Assembly: GCA_027186245.1 (NCBI GenBank)
Contig: CP114481.1
Location: 32,209,501 to 32,273,500, forward strand
Reading direction: 5' to 3'
Length of the DNA stretch: 64,000 bases
Origin: Coriaria nepalensis
Lineage: Eukaryota > Streptophyta > Magnoliopsida > Cucurbitales > Coriariaceae
Made by a program: the position numbers and the translations under genes. Numbering within the stretch: the stretch's first letter is position 1; every line of letters begins with the position of its first letter. The notes below the pieces were generated by a model. That model had not been told where the DNA came from and searched no databases. It worked only from the letters and a program-made list of their open reading frames with translations. Positions 13,467-27,728 of this stretch are shown piece after piece.

Positions 13467-14115
13467 TCAAAGCAATTCGAACGAATTCTAGTTTTGCACT
13501 ACAGACACAACTTTTGTGCATAACTTGCAAATGATCATTGCAAGGAAAGTGTGCATTTGTTTAAAATTAAAATCATTTCAAAGAGTCCTTTCAAGTCAAT
13601 AACTTATTTGAAAGCAAGTCGAACGAATTCTAATTTTGCACTACAGACACAACTTTTGTGCATAATTTGCAAATGATCATTGCAAGGAAAGTGTGCATTC
13701 GTTTAACCTTAAAATCACTTCAATGAGTCATTTCAAGTCAATAACTTATGTCAAAGCAAGTCGAACGAATTCTAGTTTTGCACTATAGACACAACTTTTG
13801 TGCATAACTTGCAAATGATCATTGCAAGGAAAGCGTGCATTCGTTTAACCTTAAAATCATTTCAATGAGTCATTGCAAGTCAATAACTTATGTCAAAGAA
13901 AGTGGAACGAATTCTAGTTTTGCACTACAGACACAACTTTTGTGCATAACTTGCAAATGATCAGTGCAAGGAAAGTGTGCATTCGTTTAACCTTAAAATC
14001 ATATCAATGAGTCATTGCAAGTCAATAACTTATTTCAAAGCAATTCGAACGAATTCTAGTTTTGCACTACAGACACAACTTTTGTGCATAACTTGCAAAT
14101 GATCATTGCAAGGAA
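13467..14115. repeat. Copy of the segment at 9,065-9,713, 31 monomers upstream
   Basis: The catttgttta and aaaattaaaatc class monomer at 13,554 and its neighbours repeat the order seen at 9,152, with a spacing of 4,402 bases (31 monomers). The same class recurs again at 14,122 (four monomers on) and 15,258 (eight monomers further), so this group of monomers has been reused several times at different distances. Confidence 0.7.
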
Positions 14116-14395
14116 AGTGTGCATTTGTTTAAAATTAAAATCATTTCAAAGAGTCCTTTCAAGTCAATAACTTATTTCAAAGCAAGTCGAACGAATTCTA
14201 ATTTTGCACTACAGACAAAACTTTTGTGCATAACTTGCAAATGATCATTGCAAGGAAAGTGTGCTTTCGTTTAACTGTAAAATCATTTCAATGAGTCCTT
14301 TCAAGTCAATAACTTATGTCAAAGCAAGTCGAACGAATTCTAGTTTTCTACTCAAAACACAACTTTTGTGCAGAACTTGCAAATGATCATTGCAA

Positions 14396-16130
14396 GGAAA
14401 GTGTGCATTCGTTTAACCTTAAAATCATTTCAATGAGTCATTGCAAGTCAATAACTTATTTCAAAGCAATTCGAACGAATTCTAGTCTTGCACTACAGAC
14501 ACAACTTTTGTGCATAATTTGCAAATGATCATTGCAAGGAAAGTGTGCATTCGTTTAACCTTAAAATCATTTCAATGAGTCATTTCAAGTCAATAACTTT
14601 TGTCAAAGCAAGTCGAACGAATTCTAGTTTTCTACTAAAAACACAACTTTTGGGCATAACTTGCAAATGATCATTGCAAGGGAAGTGTGCATTCGTTTAA
14701 CCTTAAAATCATTTCAATGAGTCATTTCAAGTCAATAACTTATGTCAAAGCAAGTCGAACGAATTCAAGGTTTGCACTACAGACACAACTTTTGTGCATA
14801 ACTTGCAAATGATCATTGCAAGGAAAGTGTGCATTCGTTTAACCTTAAAATCATTTCAATGAGTCATTTCAAGTCAATAACTTATTTCATAGCAAGTCGA
14901 ACGTATTCTAGTTTTGCACTACAGACACAACTTTTGTGCATAACTTGCAAATGATCATTGCAAGGAAAGTGTGCATTCGTTTAACCTTAAAATCATTTCA
15001 ATGAGTCATTGCAAGTCAATAACTTATGTCAAAGCAAGTCGAATGAATTCTAGTTTTGCACTACAGACACAACTTTTGTGCATAACTTGCAAATGATCAG
15101 TGCAAGGAAAGTGTGCATTCGTTTAACCTTAAAATCATTTCAATGAGTCATTGCAAGTCAATAACTTATTTCAAAGCAATTCGAACGAATTCTAGTTTTG
15201 CACTACAGACACAACTTTTGTGCATAACTTGCAAATGATCATTGCAAGGAAAGTGTGCATTTGTTTAAAATTAAAATCATTTCAAAGAGTCCTTCCAAGT
15301 CAATAACTTATTTCAAAGCAAGTCGAACGAATTCTAATTTTGCACTACAGACACAACTTTTGTGCATAACTTGCAAATGATCATTGCAAGGAAAGTGTGC
15401 ATTCGTTTAACCTTAAAATCATTTCAATGAGTCATTTCAAGTCAATAACTTATTTCATAGCAAGTCGAACGTATTCTAGTTTTGCACTACAGACACAACT
15501 TTTGTGCATAACTTGCGAATGATCATTGCAAGGAAAGTGTGCATTCGTTTAACCTTAAAATCATTTCAATGAGTCATTGCAAGTCAATAACTTATGTCAA
15601 AGCAAGTCGAATGAATTCTAGTTTTGCACTACAGACACAACTTTTGTGCATAACTTGCAAATGATCAGTGCAAGGAAAGTGTGCATTCGTTTAACCTTAA
15701 AATCATTTCAATGAGTCATTGCAAGTCAATAACTTATTTCAAAGCAATTCGAACGAATTCTAGTCTTGCACTACAGACACAACTTTTGTGCATAATTTGC
15801 AAATGATCATTGCAAGGAAAGTGTGCATTCGTTTAACCTTAAAATCATTTCAATGAGTCATTTCAAGTCAATAACTTTTGTCAAAGCAAGTCGAACGAAT
15901 TCTAGTTTTCTACTAAAAACACAACTTTTGGGCATAACTTGCAAATGATCATTGCAAGGGAAGTGTGCATTCGTTTAACCTTAAAATCATTTCAATGAGT
16001 CATTTCAAGTCAATAACTTATGTCAAAGCAAGTCGAACGAATTCAAGGTTTGCACTACAGACACAACTTTTGTGCATAACTTGCAAATGATCATTGCAAG
16101 GAAAGTGTGCATTCGTTTAACCTTAAAATC
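14396..16130. repeat. 9-mer HOR (1,278 bp), about 1.4 copies
   Basis: The variants tctagtcttg (14,481/15,759), tgggcataac (14,651/15,929) and gaattcaagg (near 14,762/16,040) recur 1,278 bases apart. The second copy stops near 16,130. This 9-mer has the same length as the one at 10,841 but a different variant order. A shorter 4-monomer duplication is nested inside it (ttatttcatag near 14,882 and 15,450). Confidence 0.8.
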
Positions 16131-16329
16131 ACTTCAATGAGTCATTTCAAGTCAATAACTTATGTCAAAGCAAGTCGAACGAATTCTAGTTTTGCACTAC
16201 AGACACAACTTTTGTGCATAACTTGCAAATGATCATTGCAAGGAAAGCGTGCATTCGTTTAACCTTAAAATCATTTCAATGAGTCATTGCAAGTCAATAA
16301 CTTATGTCAAAGCAAGTGGAACGAATTCT

Positions 16330-18274
16330 AGTTTCGCACTACAGACACAACTTTTGTGCATAACTTGCAAATGATCAGTGCAAGGAAAGTGTGCATTCGT
16401 TTAACCTTAAAATCATGTCAATGAGTCATTGCAAGTCAATAACTTATTTCAAAGCAATTCGAACGAATTCTAGTTTTGCACTACAGACACAACTTTTGTG
16501 CATAACTTGCAAATGATCATTGCAAGGAAAGTGTGCTTTCATTTAACCGTAAAATCATTTCAATGAGTCCTTTCAAGTCAATAACTTATGTCAAAGCAAG
16601 TCGAACGAATTCTAGTTTTCTACTAAAAACACAACTTTTGTGCATAACTTGCAAATGATCAGTGCAAGGAAAGTGTGCATTCGTTTAACCTTAAAATCAT
16701 GTCAATGAGTCATTCCAAGTCAATAACTTATTTCAAAGCAATTCGAACGAATTCTAGTTTTGCACTACAGACACAACTTTTGTGCATAACTTGCAAATGA
16801 TCATTGCAAGGAAAGTGTGCATTCGTTTAAAATTAAAATCATTTCAAAGAGTCCTTTCAAGTCAATAACTTATTTCAAAGCAAGTCGAACGAATTCTAAT
16901 TTTGCACTACAGACACAACTTTTGTGCATAACTTGCAAATGATCATTGCAAGGAAAGTGTGCTTTCGTTTAACCTTAAAATCATTTCAATGAGTCCTTTC
17001 AAGTCAATAACTTATGTCAAAGCAAGTCGAACGAATTCTAGTTTTCTACTCAAAACACAACTTTTGTGCATAACTTGCAAATGATCATTGCAAGGAAAGT
17101 GTGCATTCGTTTAACCTTAAAATCATTTCAATGAGTCATTTCATTTCAATAACTTATTTCATAGCAAGTCGAACGTATTCTAGTTTTGCACTACTGACAC
17201 AACTTTTGTGCATAACTTGCAAATTATAATTGCAAGGAAAGTGTGCATTCGTTTAACCTTAAAATCATTTCAATGAGTCATTGCAAGTCAATAACTTATG
17301 TCAAAGCAAGTCGAACGAATTCTAGTTTTGCACTACACACACAACTTTTGTGCATAACTTGCAAATGATCATTGCAAGGAAAGCGTGCATTCGTTTAACC
17401 TTAAATTCATTTCAATGAGTCATTGCAAGTCAATAACTTATGTCAAAGCAAGTCGAACGAATTCTAGTTTTGGACTACAGACACAACTTTTGTGCATAAC
17501 TTGCAAATGATCAGTGCAAGGAAATTGTGCATTCGTTTAACCTTAAAATCATTTCAATGAGTCATTGCAAGTCAATAACTTATTTCAAAGCAATTCGAAC
17601 GAATTCTAGTTTTGCACTACAGACACAACTTTTGTGCGTAACTTGCAAATGATCATTGCAAGGAAAGTGTGCTTTCGTTTAACCTTAAAATCATTTCAAT
17701 GAGTCCTTTCAAGTCAATAACTTATGTCAAAGCAAGTCGAACGAATTCTAGTTTTCTACTCAAAACACAACTTTTGTGCATAACTTGCAAATGATCAGTG
17801 CAAGGAAAGTGTGCATTCGTTTAACCTTAAAATCATGTCAATGAGTCATTCCAAGTCAATAACTTATTTCAAAGCAATTCGAACGAGTTCTAGTTTTGCA
17901 CTACAGACACAACTTTTGTGCATAACTTGCAAATGATCATTGCAAGGAAAGTGTGCATTCGTTTAAAATTAAAATCATTTCAAAGAGTCCTTTCAAGTCA
18001 ATAACTTATTTCAAAGCAAGTCGAACGAATTCTAATTTTGCACTACAGACACAACTTTTGTGCATAACTTGCAAATGATCATTGCAAGGAAAGTGTGCTT
18101 TCGTTTAACCTTAAAATCATTTCAATGAGTCCTTTCAAGTCAATAACTTATGTCAAAGCAAGTCGAACGAATTCTAGTTTTCTACTCAAAACACAACTTT
18201 TGTGCATAACTTGCAAATGATCATTGCAAGGAAAGTGTGCATTCGTTTAACCTTAAAATCATTTCAATGAGTCA
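16330..18274. repeat. 8-mer HOR (1,136 bp), about 1.7 copies
   Basis: The aatcatgtca variant with the following tcattccaag recurs at 16,695 and 17,831, a spacing of eight monomers, with the surrounding order of classes also repeated. The left boundary is fuzzy because the first monomers differ at several sites. The right boundary is near 18,274, where the tcatttcatttc variant of the first copy (about 17,138) is not repeated. Confidence 0.75.
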
Positions 18275-18766
18275 TTGCAAGTCAATAACTTATGTCAAAG
18301 CAAGTCGAATGAATTCTAGTTTTGCACTACAGACACAACTTTTGTGCATAACTTGCAAATGATCAGTGCAAGGAAAGTGTGCATTCGTTTAACCTTAAAA
18401 TCATTTCAATGAGTCATTGCAAGTCAATAACTTATTTCGAAGCAATTCGAACGAATTCTAGTTTTGCACTACAGACACAACTTTTGTGCATAACTTGCGA
18501 ATGATCATTGCAAGGAAAGTGTGCATTCGTTTAAAATTAAAATCATTTCAAAGAGTCCTTTCAAGTCAATAACTTATTTCAAAGCAAGTCGAACGAATTC
18601 TAATTTTGCACTACAGACACAAATTTTGTGCATAACTTGCAAATGATCATTGCAAGGACAGTGTGCATTCGTTTAACCTTAAAATCATTTCAATGAGTCA
18701 TTGCAATTCAATAACTTATGTCAAAGCAAGTGGAACGAATTCTAGTTTTGCACTACAGACACAACT

Positions 18767-21700
18767 TTTGTGCATAACTTGCAAATGATCAGTGCAAGGA
18801 AAGTGTGCATTCGTTTAACCTTAAAATCATTTCAATGAGTCATTGCAAGTCAATAACTTATTTCAAAGCAATTCGAACGAATTCTAGTTTTGCACTACAG
18901 ACACAACTTTTGTGCATAACTTGCAAATGATCATTGTAAGGAAACTGTGCATTCGTTTAAAATTAAAATCATTTCAAAGAGTCCTTTCAAGTCAATAACT
19001 TATTTCAAAGCAAGTCGAACGAATTCTAATTTTGCACTACAGACACAACTTTTGTGCATAACTTGCAAATGATCATTGCAAGGAAAGTGTGCATTCGTTT
19101 AAAATTAAAATCATTTCAAAGAGTCATTGCAAGTCAATAACTTATGTCAAAGCAAGTGGAACGAATTCTAGTTTTGCACTACAGACACAACTTTTGTGCA
19201 TAACTTGCAAATGATCAGTGCAAGGAAAGTGTGCATTCGTTTAACCTTAAAATCATTTCAATGAGTCCTTTCAAGTCAATAACTTATGTCAAAGCAAGTC
19301 GAACGAATTCTAGTTTTCTACTCAAAACACAACTTTTGTGCATAACTTGCGAATGATCATTGCAAGGAAAGTGTGCATTCGTTTAACCTTAAAATCATTT
19401 CAATGAGTCATTTCAATTCAATAACTTATTTCATAGCAAGTCGAACGTATTCTAGTTTTGCACTACTGACACAACTTTTGTGCATAACTTGCAAATTATA
19501 ATTGCAAGGAAAGTGTGCATTCGTTTAACCTTAAAATCATTTCAATGAGTCATTGCAAGTCAATAACTTATGTCAAAGCAAGTGGAACTAATTCTAGTTT
19601 TGCACTACAGACACAACTTTTGTGCATAACTTGCAAATGATCAGTGCAAGGAAAGTGTGCATTCGTTTAACCTTAAAATCATTTCAATGAGTCCTTTCAA
19701 GTCAATAACTTATGTCAAAGCAAGTCGAACGAATTCTAGTTTTCTACTCAAAACACAACTTTTGTGCATAACTTGCAAATGATCATTGCAAGGAAAGTAT
19801 GCATTCGTTTAACCTTAAAATCATTTCAATGAGTCATTTCATTTCAATAACTTATTTCATGGCAAGTCGAACGTATTCTAGTTTTGCACTACTGACACAA
19901 CTTTTGTGCATAACTTGCAAATTATAATTGCAAGGAAAGTGTGCATTCGTTTAACCTTAAAATCATTTCAATGAGTCATTGCAAGTCAATAACTTATGTC
20001 AAAGCAAGTCGAACGAATTCTAGTTTTCTACTAAAAACACAACTTTTGTGCATAACTTGCAAATGATCAGTGCAAGGAAAGTGTGCATTCGTTTAACCTT
20101 AAAATCATTTCAATGAGTCATTGCAAGTCAATAACTTATTTCAAAGCAATTCGAACGAATTCTAGTTTTGCACTACAGACACAACTTTTGTGCATAACTT
20201 GCAAATGATCATTGTAAGGAAACTGTGCATTCGTTTAAAATTAAAATCATTTCAAAGAGTCCTTTCAAGTCAATAACTTATTTCAAAGCAAGTCGAACGA
20301 ATTCTAATTTTGCACTACAGACACAACTTTTGTGCATAACTTGCAAATGATCATTGCAAGGAAAGTGTGCATTCGTTTAAAATTAAAATCATTTCAAAGA
20401 GTCATTGCAAGTCAATAACTTATGTCAAAGCAAGTGGAACGAATTCTAGTTTTGCACTACAGACACAACTTTTGTGCATAACTTGCAAATGATCAGTGCA
20501 AGGAAAGTGTGCATTCGTTTAACCTTAAAATCATTTCAATGAGTCCTTTCAAGTCAATAACTTATGTCAAAGCAAGTCGAACGAATTCTAGTTTTCTACT
20601 CAAAACACAACTTTTGTGCATAACTTGCGAATGATCATTGCAAGGAAAGTGTGCATTCGTTTAACCTTAAAATCATTTCAATGAGTCATTTCAATTCAAT
20701 AACTTATTTCATAGCAAGTCGAACGTATTCTAGTTTTGCACTACTGACACAACTTTTGTGCATAACTTGCAAATTATAATTGCAAGGAAAGTGTGCATTC
20801 GTTTAAAATTAAAATCATTTCAAAGAGTCATTGCAAGTCAATAACTTATGTCAAAGCAAGTTGAACGAATTCTAGTTTTGCACTACAGACACAACTTTTG
20901 TGCATAACTTGCAAATGATCAGTGCAAGGAAAGTGTGCATTCGTTTAACCTTAAAATCATTTCAATGAGTCCTTTCAAGTCAATAACTTATGTCAAAGCA
21001 AGTCGAACGAATTCTAGTTTTCTACTCAAAACACAACTTTTGTGCATAACTTGCGAATGATCATTGCAAGGAAAGTGTGCATTCGTTTAACCTTAAAATC
21101 ATTTCAATGAGTCATTTCAATTCAATAACTTATTTCATAGCAAGTCGAACGTATTCTAGTTTTGCACTACTTACACAACTTTTGTGCATAACTTGCAAAT
21201 TATAATTGCAAGGAAAGTGTGCATTCGTTTAACCTTAAAATCATTTCAATGAGTCATTGCAAGTCAATAACTTATGTCAAAGCAAGTGGAACTAATTCTA
21301 GTTTTGCACTACAGACACAACTTTTGTGCATAACTTGCAAATTATCAGTGCAAGGAAAGTGTGCATTCGTTTAACCTTAAAATCATTTCAATGAGTCCTT
21401 TCAAGTCAATAACTTATGTCAAAGCAAGTCGAACGAATTCTAGTTTTCTACTCAAAACACAACTTTTGTGCATAACTTGCAAATGATCATTGCAAGGAAA
21501 GTATGCATTCGTTTAACCTTAAAATCATTTCAATGAGTCATTTCATTTCAATAACTTATTTCATGGCAAGTCGAACGTATTCTAGTTTTGCACTACTGAC
21601 ACAACTTTTGTGCATAACTTGCAAATTATAATTGCAAGGAAAGTGTGCATTCGTTTAACCTTAAAATCATTTCAATGAGTCATTGCAAGTCAATAACTTA

Positions 21701-24700
21701 TGTCAAAGCAAGTCGAACGAATTCTAGTTTTCTACTAAAAACACAACTTTTGTGCATAACTTGCAAATGATCAGTGCAAGGAAAGTGTGCATTCGTTTAA
21801 CCTTAAAATCATTTCAATGAGTCATTGCAAGTCAATAACTTATTTCAAAGCAATTCGAACGAATTCTAGTTTTGCACTACAGACACAACTTTTGTGCATA
21901 ACTTGCAAATGATCATTGTAAGGAAACTGTGCATTCGTTTAAAATTAAAATCATTTCAAAGAGTCCTTTCAAGTCAATAACTTATTTCAAAGCAAGTCGA
22001 ACGAATTCTAATTTTGCACTACAGACACAACTTTTGTGCATAACTTGCAAATGATCATTGCAAGGAAAGTGTGCATTCGTTTAAAATTAAAATCATTTCA
22101 AAGAGTCATTGCAAGTCAATAACTTATGTCAAAGCAAGTGGAACGAATTCTAGTTTTGCACTACAGACACAACTTTTGTGCATAACTTGCAAATGATCAG
22201 TGCAAGGAAAGTGTGCATTCGTTTAACCTTAAAATCATTTCAATGAGTCCTTTCAAGTCAATAACTTATGTCAAAGCAAGTCGAACGAATTCTAGTTTTC
22301 TACTCAAAACACAACTTTTGTGCATAACTTGCGAATGATCATTGCAAGGAAAGTGTGCATTCGTTTAACCTTAAAATCATTTCAATGAGTCATTTCAATT
22401 CAATAACTTATTTCATAGCAAGTCGAACGTATTCTAGTTTTGCACTACTGACACAACTTTTGTGCATAACTTGCAAATTATAATTGCAAGGAAAGTGTGC
22501 ATTCGTTTAAAATTAAAATCATTTCAAAGAGTCATTGCAAGTCAATAACTTATGTCAAAGCAAGTTGAACGAATTCTAGTTTTGCACTACAGACACAACT
22601 TTTGTGCATAACTTGCAAATGATCAGTGCAAGGAAAGTGTGCATTCGTTTAACCTTAAAATCATTTCAATGAGTCCTTTCAAGTCAATAACTTATGTCAA
22701 AGCAAGTCGAACGAATTCTAGTTTTCTACTCAAAACACAACTTTTGTGCATAACTTGCGAATGATCATTGCAAGGAAAGTGTGCATTCGTTTAACCTTAA
22801 AATCATTTCAATGAGTCATTTCAATTCAATAACTTATTTCATAGCAAGTCGAACGTATTCTAGTTTTGCACTACTTACACAACTTTTGTGCATAACTTGC
22901 AAATTATAATTGCAAGGAAAGTGTGCATTCGTTTAACCTTAAAATCATTTCAATGAGTCATTGCAAGTCAATAACTTATGTCAAAGCAAGTGGAACTAAT
23001 TCTAGTTTTGCACTACAGACACAACTTTTGTGCATAACTTGCAAATTATCAGTGCAAGGAAAGTGTGCATTCGTTTAACCTTAAAATCATTTCAATGAGT
23101 CCTTTCAAGTCAATAACTTATGTCAAAGCAAGTCGAACGAATTCTAGTTTTCTACTCAAAACACAACTTTTGTGCATAACTTGCAAATGATCATTGCAAG
23201 GAAAGTATGCATTCGTTTAACCTTAAAATCATTTCAATGAGTCATTTCATTTCAATAACTTATTTCATGGCAAGTCGAACGTATTCTAGTTTTGCACTAC
23301 TGACACAACTTTTGTGCATAACTTGCAAATTATAATTGCAAGGAAAGTGTGCATTCGTTTAACCTTAAAATCATTTCAATGAGTCATTGCAAGTCAATAA
23401 CTTATGTCAAAGCAAGTCGAACGAATTCTAGTTTTCTACTAAAAACACAACTTTTGTGCATAACTTGCAAATGATCAGTGCAAGGAAAGTGTGCATTCGT
23501 TTAACCTTAAAATCATTTCAATGAGTCATTGCAAGTCAATAACTTATTTCAAAGCAATTCGAACGAATTCTAGTTTTGCACTACAGACACAACTTTTGTG
23601 CATAACTTGCAAATGATCATTGTAAGGAAACTGTGCATTCGTTTAAAATTAAAATCATTTCAAAGAGTCCTTTCAAGTCAATAACTTATTTCAAAGCAAG
23701 TCGAACGAATTCTAATTTTGCACTACAGACACAACTTTTGTGCATAACTTGCAAATGATCATTGCAAGGAAAGTGTGCATTCGTTTAAAATTAAAATCAT
23801 TTCAAAGAGTCATTGCAAGTCAATAACTTATGTCAAAGCAAGTGGAACGAATTCTAGTTTTGCACTACAGACACAACTTTTGTGCATAACTTGCAAATGA
23901 TCAGTGCAAGGAAAGTGTGCATTCGTTTAACCTTAAAATCATTTCAATGAGTCCTTTCAAGTCAATAACTTATGTCAAAGCAAGTCGAACGAATTCTAGT
24001 TTTCTACTCAAAACACAACTTTTGTGCATAACTTGCGAATGATCATTGCAAGGAAAGTGTGCATTCGTTTAACCTTAAAATCATTTCAATGAGTCATTTC
24101 AATTCAATAACTTATTTCATAGCAAGTCGAACGTATTCTAGTTTTGCACTACTGACACAACTTTTGTGCATAACTTGCAAATTATAATTGCAAGGAAAGT
24201 GTGCATTCGTTTAACCTTAAAATCATTTCAATGAGTCATTGCAAGTCAATAACTTATGTCAAAGCAAGTGGAACTAATTCTAGTTTTGCACTACAGACAC
24301 AACTTTTGTGCATAACTTGCAAATGATCAGTGCAAGGAAAGTGTGCATTCGTTTAACCTTAAAATCATTTCAATGAGTCCTTTCAAGTCAATAACTTATG
24401 TCAAAGCAAGTCGAACGAATTCTAGTTTTCTACTCAAAACACAACTTTTGTGCATAACTTGCAAATGATCATTGCAAGGAAAGTGTGCATTCGTTTAACC
24501 TTAAAATCATTTCAATGAGTCATTTCATTTCAATAACTTATTTCATGGCAAGTCGAACGTATTCTAGTTTTGCACTACTGACACAACTTTTGTGCATAAC
24601 TTGCAAATTATAATTGCAAGGAAAGTGTGCATTCGTTTAACCTTAAAATCATTTCAATGAGTCATTGCAAGTCAATAACTTATGTCAAAGCAAGTCGAAC

Positions 24701-24714
24701 GAATTCTAGTTTTG
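18767..24714. repeat. HOR series of 9, 12, 12 and 9 monomers
   Basis: Four consecutive copies begin near 18,767, 20,045, 21,749 and 23,453. The landmark tcattgtaagg with aaactg falls at 18,931, 20,209, 21,913 and 23,617 (spacings 1,278, 1,704, 1,704). The landmark agtggaacta falls at 19,581, 21,285, 22,989 and 24,267 (1,704, 1,704, 1,278). The two 12-mers carry three extra monomers that repeat the adjacent three, including a caagttgaac variant (20,857 and 22,561) and a ctacttacac variant (21,169 and 22,873) absent from the 9-mers. The 12-mers also share attatcagtg, where the 9-mers keep atgatcagtg. Confidence 0.9.
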
Positions 24715-24724
24715 CACTACACAC

Positions 24725-26330
24725 ACAACTTTTGTGCATAACTTGCAAATGATCGGTGCAAGGAAATTGTGCATTCGTTTAACCTTAAAATCATTTCAAT
24801 GAGTCATTGCAAGTCAATAACTTATTTCAAAGCAATTCGAGCGAATTCTAGTTTTGCACTACAGACACAGCTTTTGTGCATAACTTGCAAATGATCTTTG
24901 CAAGGAAAGTGTGCATTCGTTTAACCTTAAAATCATTTCAATGAGTCATTGCAAGTCAATAACTTATGTCAAGGCAAGTGGAACGAATTCTAGTTTTGCA
25001 CTACAGACACAACTTTTGTGCATAACTTGCAAATGATCAGTGCAAGGAAAGTGTGCATTCGTTTAACCTTAAAATCATTTCAATGAGTCATTGCAAGTCA
25101 ATAACTTATTTCAAAGCAATTCGAACGAATTCTAGTATTGCACTACAGACACAACTTTTGTGCATAACTTGCAAATGATCATTGCAAGGAAAGTGTGCAG
25201 TCGTTTAAAATTAAAATCATTTCAAAGAGTCCTTTCAAGTCAATAACTTATTTGAAAGCAAGTCGAACGAATTCTAATTTTGCACTACAGACACAACATT
25301 TGTGCATAATTTGCAAATGATCATTGCAAGGAAAGTGTGCATTCGTTTAACCTTAAAATCACTTCAATGAGTCATTTCAAGTCAATAACTTATGTCAAAG
25401 CAAGTCGAACGAATTCTAGTTTTGCACTACAGACACAACTTTTGTGCATAACTTGCAAATGATCATTGCAAGGAAAGTGTGCTTTCGTTTAACCTTAAAA
25501 TCATTTCAATGAGTCCTTTCAAGTCAATAACTTATGTCAAAGCAAGTCGAACGAATTCTATGTTTTTACTAAAAACACAACTTTTGTGCATAACTTGCAA
25601 ATAATCAGTGCAAGGAAATTGTGCATTCGTTTAACATTAAAATCATTTCAATGAGTCATTGCAAGTCAATAACTTATTTCAAAGCAATTCGAGCGAATTC
25701 TAGTTTTGCACTACAGACACAGCTTTTGTGCATAACTTGCAAATGATCTTTGCAAGGAAAGTGTGCATTCGTTTAACCTTAAAATCATTTCAATGAGTCA
25801 TTGCAAGTCAATAACTTATGTCAAGGCAAGTGGAACGAATTCTAGTTTTGCACTACAGACACAACTTTTGTGCATAACTTGCAAATGATCAGTGCAAGGA
25901 AAGTGTGCATTCGTTTAACCTTAAAATCATTTCAATGAGTCATTGCAAGTCAATAACTTATTTCAAAGCAATTCGAACGAATTCTAGTATTGCACTACAG
26001 ACACAACTTTTGTGCATAACTTGCAAATGATCATTGCAAGGAAAGTGTGCAGTCGTTTAAAATTAAAATCATTTCAAAGAGTCCTTTCAAGTCAATAACT
26101 TATTTGAAAGCAAGTCGAACGAATTCTAATTTTGCACTACAGACACAACATTTGTGCATAATTTGCAAATGATCATTGCAAGGAAAGTGTGCATTCGTTT
26201 AACCTTAAAATCACTTCAATGAGTCATTTCAAGTCAATAACTTATGTCAAAGCAAGTCGAACGAATTCCAGTTTTGCACTACAGACACAACTTTTGTGCA
26301 TAACTTGCAAATGATCATTGCAAGGAAAGC
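24725..26330. repeat. 6-mer HOR (852 bp), about 1.9 copies
   Basis: The variants gcgaattcta (24,841/25,693) and acacaacatt (25,291/26,143) recur 852 bases apart, together with ctagtattgc and gtgcagtcg. The copies diverge after about 26,330, where the second has aaagcgtgcattcg instead of aaagtgtgctttcg. Confidence 0.87.
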
Positions 26331-27714
26331 GTGCATTCGTTTAACCTGAAAATCATTTCAATGAGTCATTGCAAGTCAATAACTTATGTCAAAGCAAGTG
26401 GAACGAATTCTAGTTTTGCACTACAGACACAACTTTTGTGGATAACTTGCAAATGATCAGTGCAAGGAAAGTGTGCATTCGTTTAACCTTAAAATCATTT
26501 CAATGAGTCATTGCAAGTCAATAACTTATTTCAAAGCAATTCGAACGAATTCTAGTTTTGCACTACAGACACAACTTTTGTGCATAACTTGCAAATGATC
26601 ATTGCAAGGAAAGTGAGCATTCGTTTAAAATTAAAATCATTTCAAAGAGTCCTTTCAAGTCAATAACTTATTTCGAAGCAAGTCGAACGAATTCTAATTT
26701 TGCACTACAGACACAACTTTTGTGCATAACTTGCAAATGATCATTGCAAGGAAAGTGTGCATTCGTTTAACCTTAAAATCATTTCAATGAGTCATTGCAA
26801 GTCAATAACTTATGTCAAAGCAAGTCGACCGAATTCTAGTTTTGCACTACAGACACAACTTTTGTGCATAACTTGCAAATGATCAGTGCAAGGAAAGTGT
26901 GCATTCGTTTAACCTTAAAATCATTTCAATGAGTCATTGCAAGTCAATAACTTATTTCAAAGCAAGTGGAACGAATTCTAGTTTTGCACTACAGACACAA
27001 CTTTTGTGCATAACTTGCAAATGATCAGCGCAAGGAAAGTGTGCATTCGTTTAACCTTAAAATCATTTCAATGAGTCGTTTCAAGTCAATAACTTATGTC
27101 AAAGCAAGTCGAACGAATTCTAGTTTTCTACTCAAAACACAACTTTTGTGCATAACTTGCAAATGATCATTGCAAGGAAAGTGTGCATTCGTTTAACCTG
27201 AAAATCATTTCAATGAGTCATTTCATGTCAATAACTTATTTCATAGCAAGTCGAACGTATTCTAGTTTTGCACTACTGACACAACTTTTGTGCATAACTT
27301 GCAAATGATAATTGCAAGGAAAGTGTGCATTCGTTTAACCTTAAAATCATTTCAATGAGTCATTGCAAGTCAATAACTTATGTCAAAGCAAGTCGAACGA
27401 ATTCTAGTTTTGCACTACACACACAACTTTTGTGCATAACTTGCAAATGGTCATTGCAAGGAAAGTGTGCATTCGTTTAACCTTAAAATCATTTCAATGA
27501 GTCATTGCAAGTCAATAACTTATGTCAAAGCAAGTCGAACGAATTCTAGTTTTGCAATACAGACACAACTTTTGTGCATAACTTGCAAATGATCAGTGCA
27601 AGGAAAGTGTGCATTCGTTTAACCTTAAAATCATTTCAATGAGTCATTGCAAGTCAATAACTTATGTCAAAGCAAGTCGAATGAATTCTAGTTTTGCACT
27701 ACAGACACAACTTT

Positions 27715-27728
27715 TGTGCATACTTGCA
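27715..27728. other. Single-base deletion in a monomer (gcatacttg for gcataacttg)
   Basis: One A is missing near 27,722, making a 141-bp monomer. The equivalent unit of the second 29-mer copy, near 31,840, is intact, so the loss came after the 4,118-bp duplication. Because 141 is 47 codons, two successive monomers are read in the same frame here, which explains the longest open frame of the window at 27,609-27,875 without any coding function. Confidence 0.92.
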
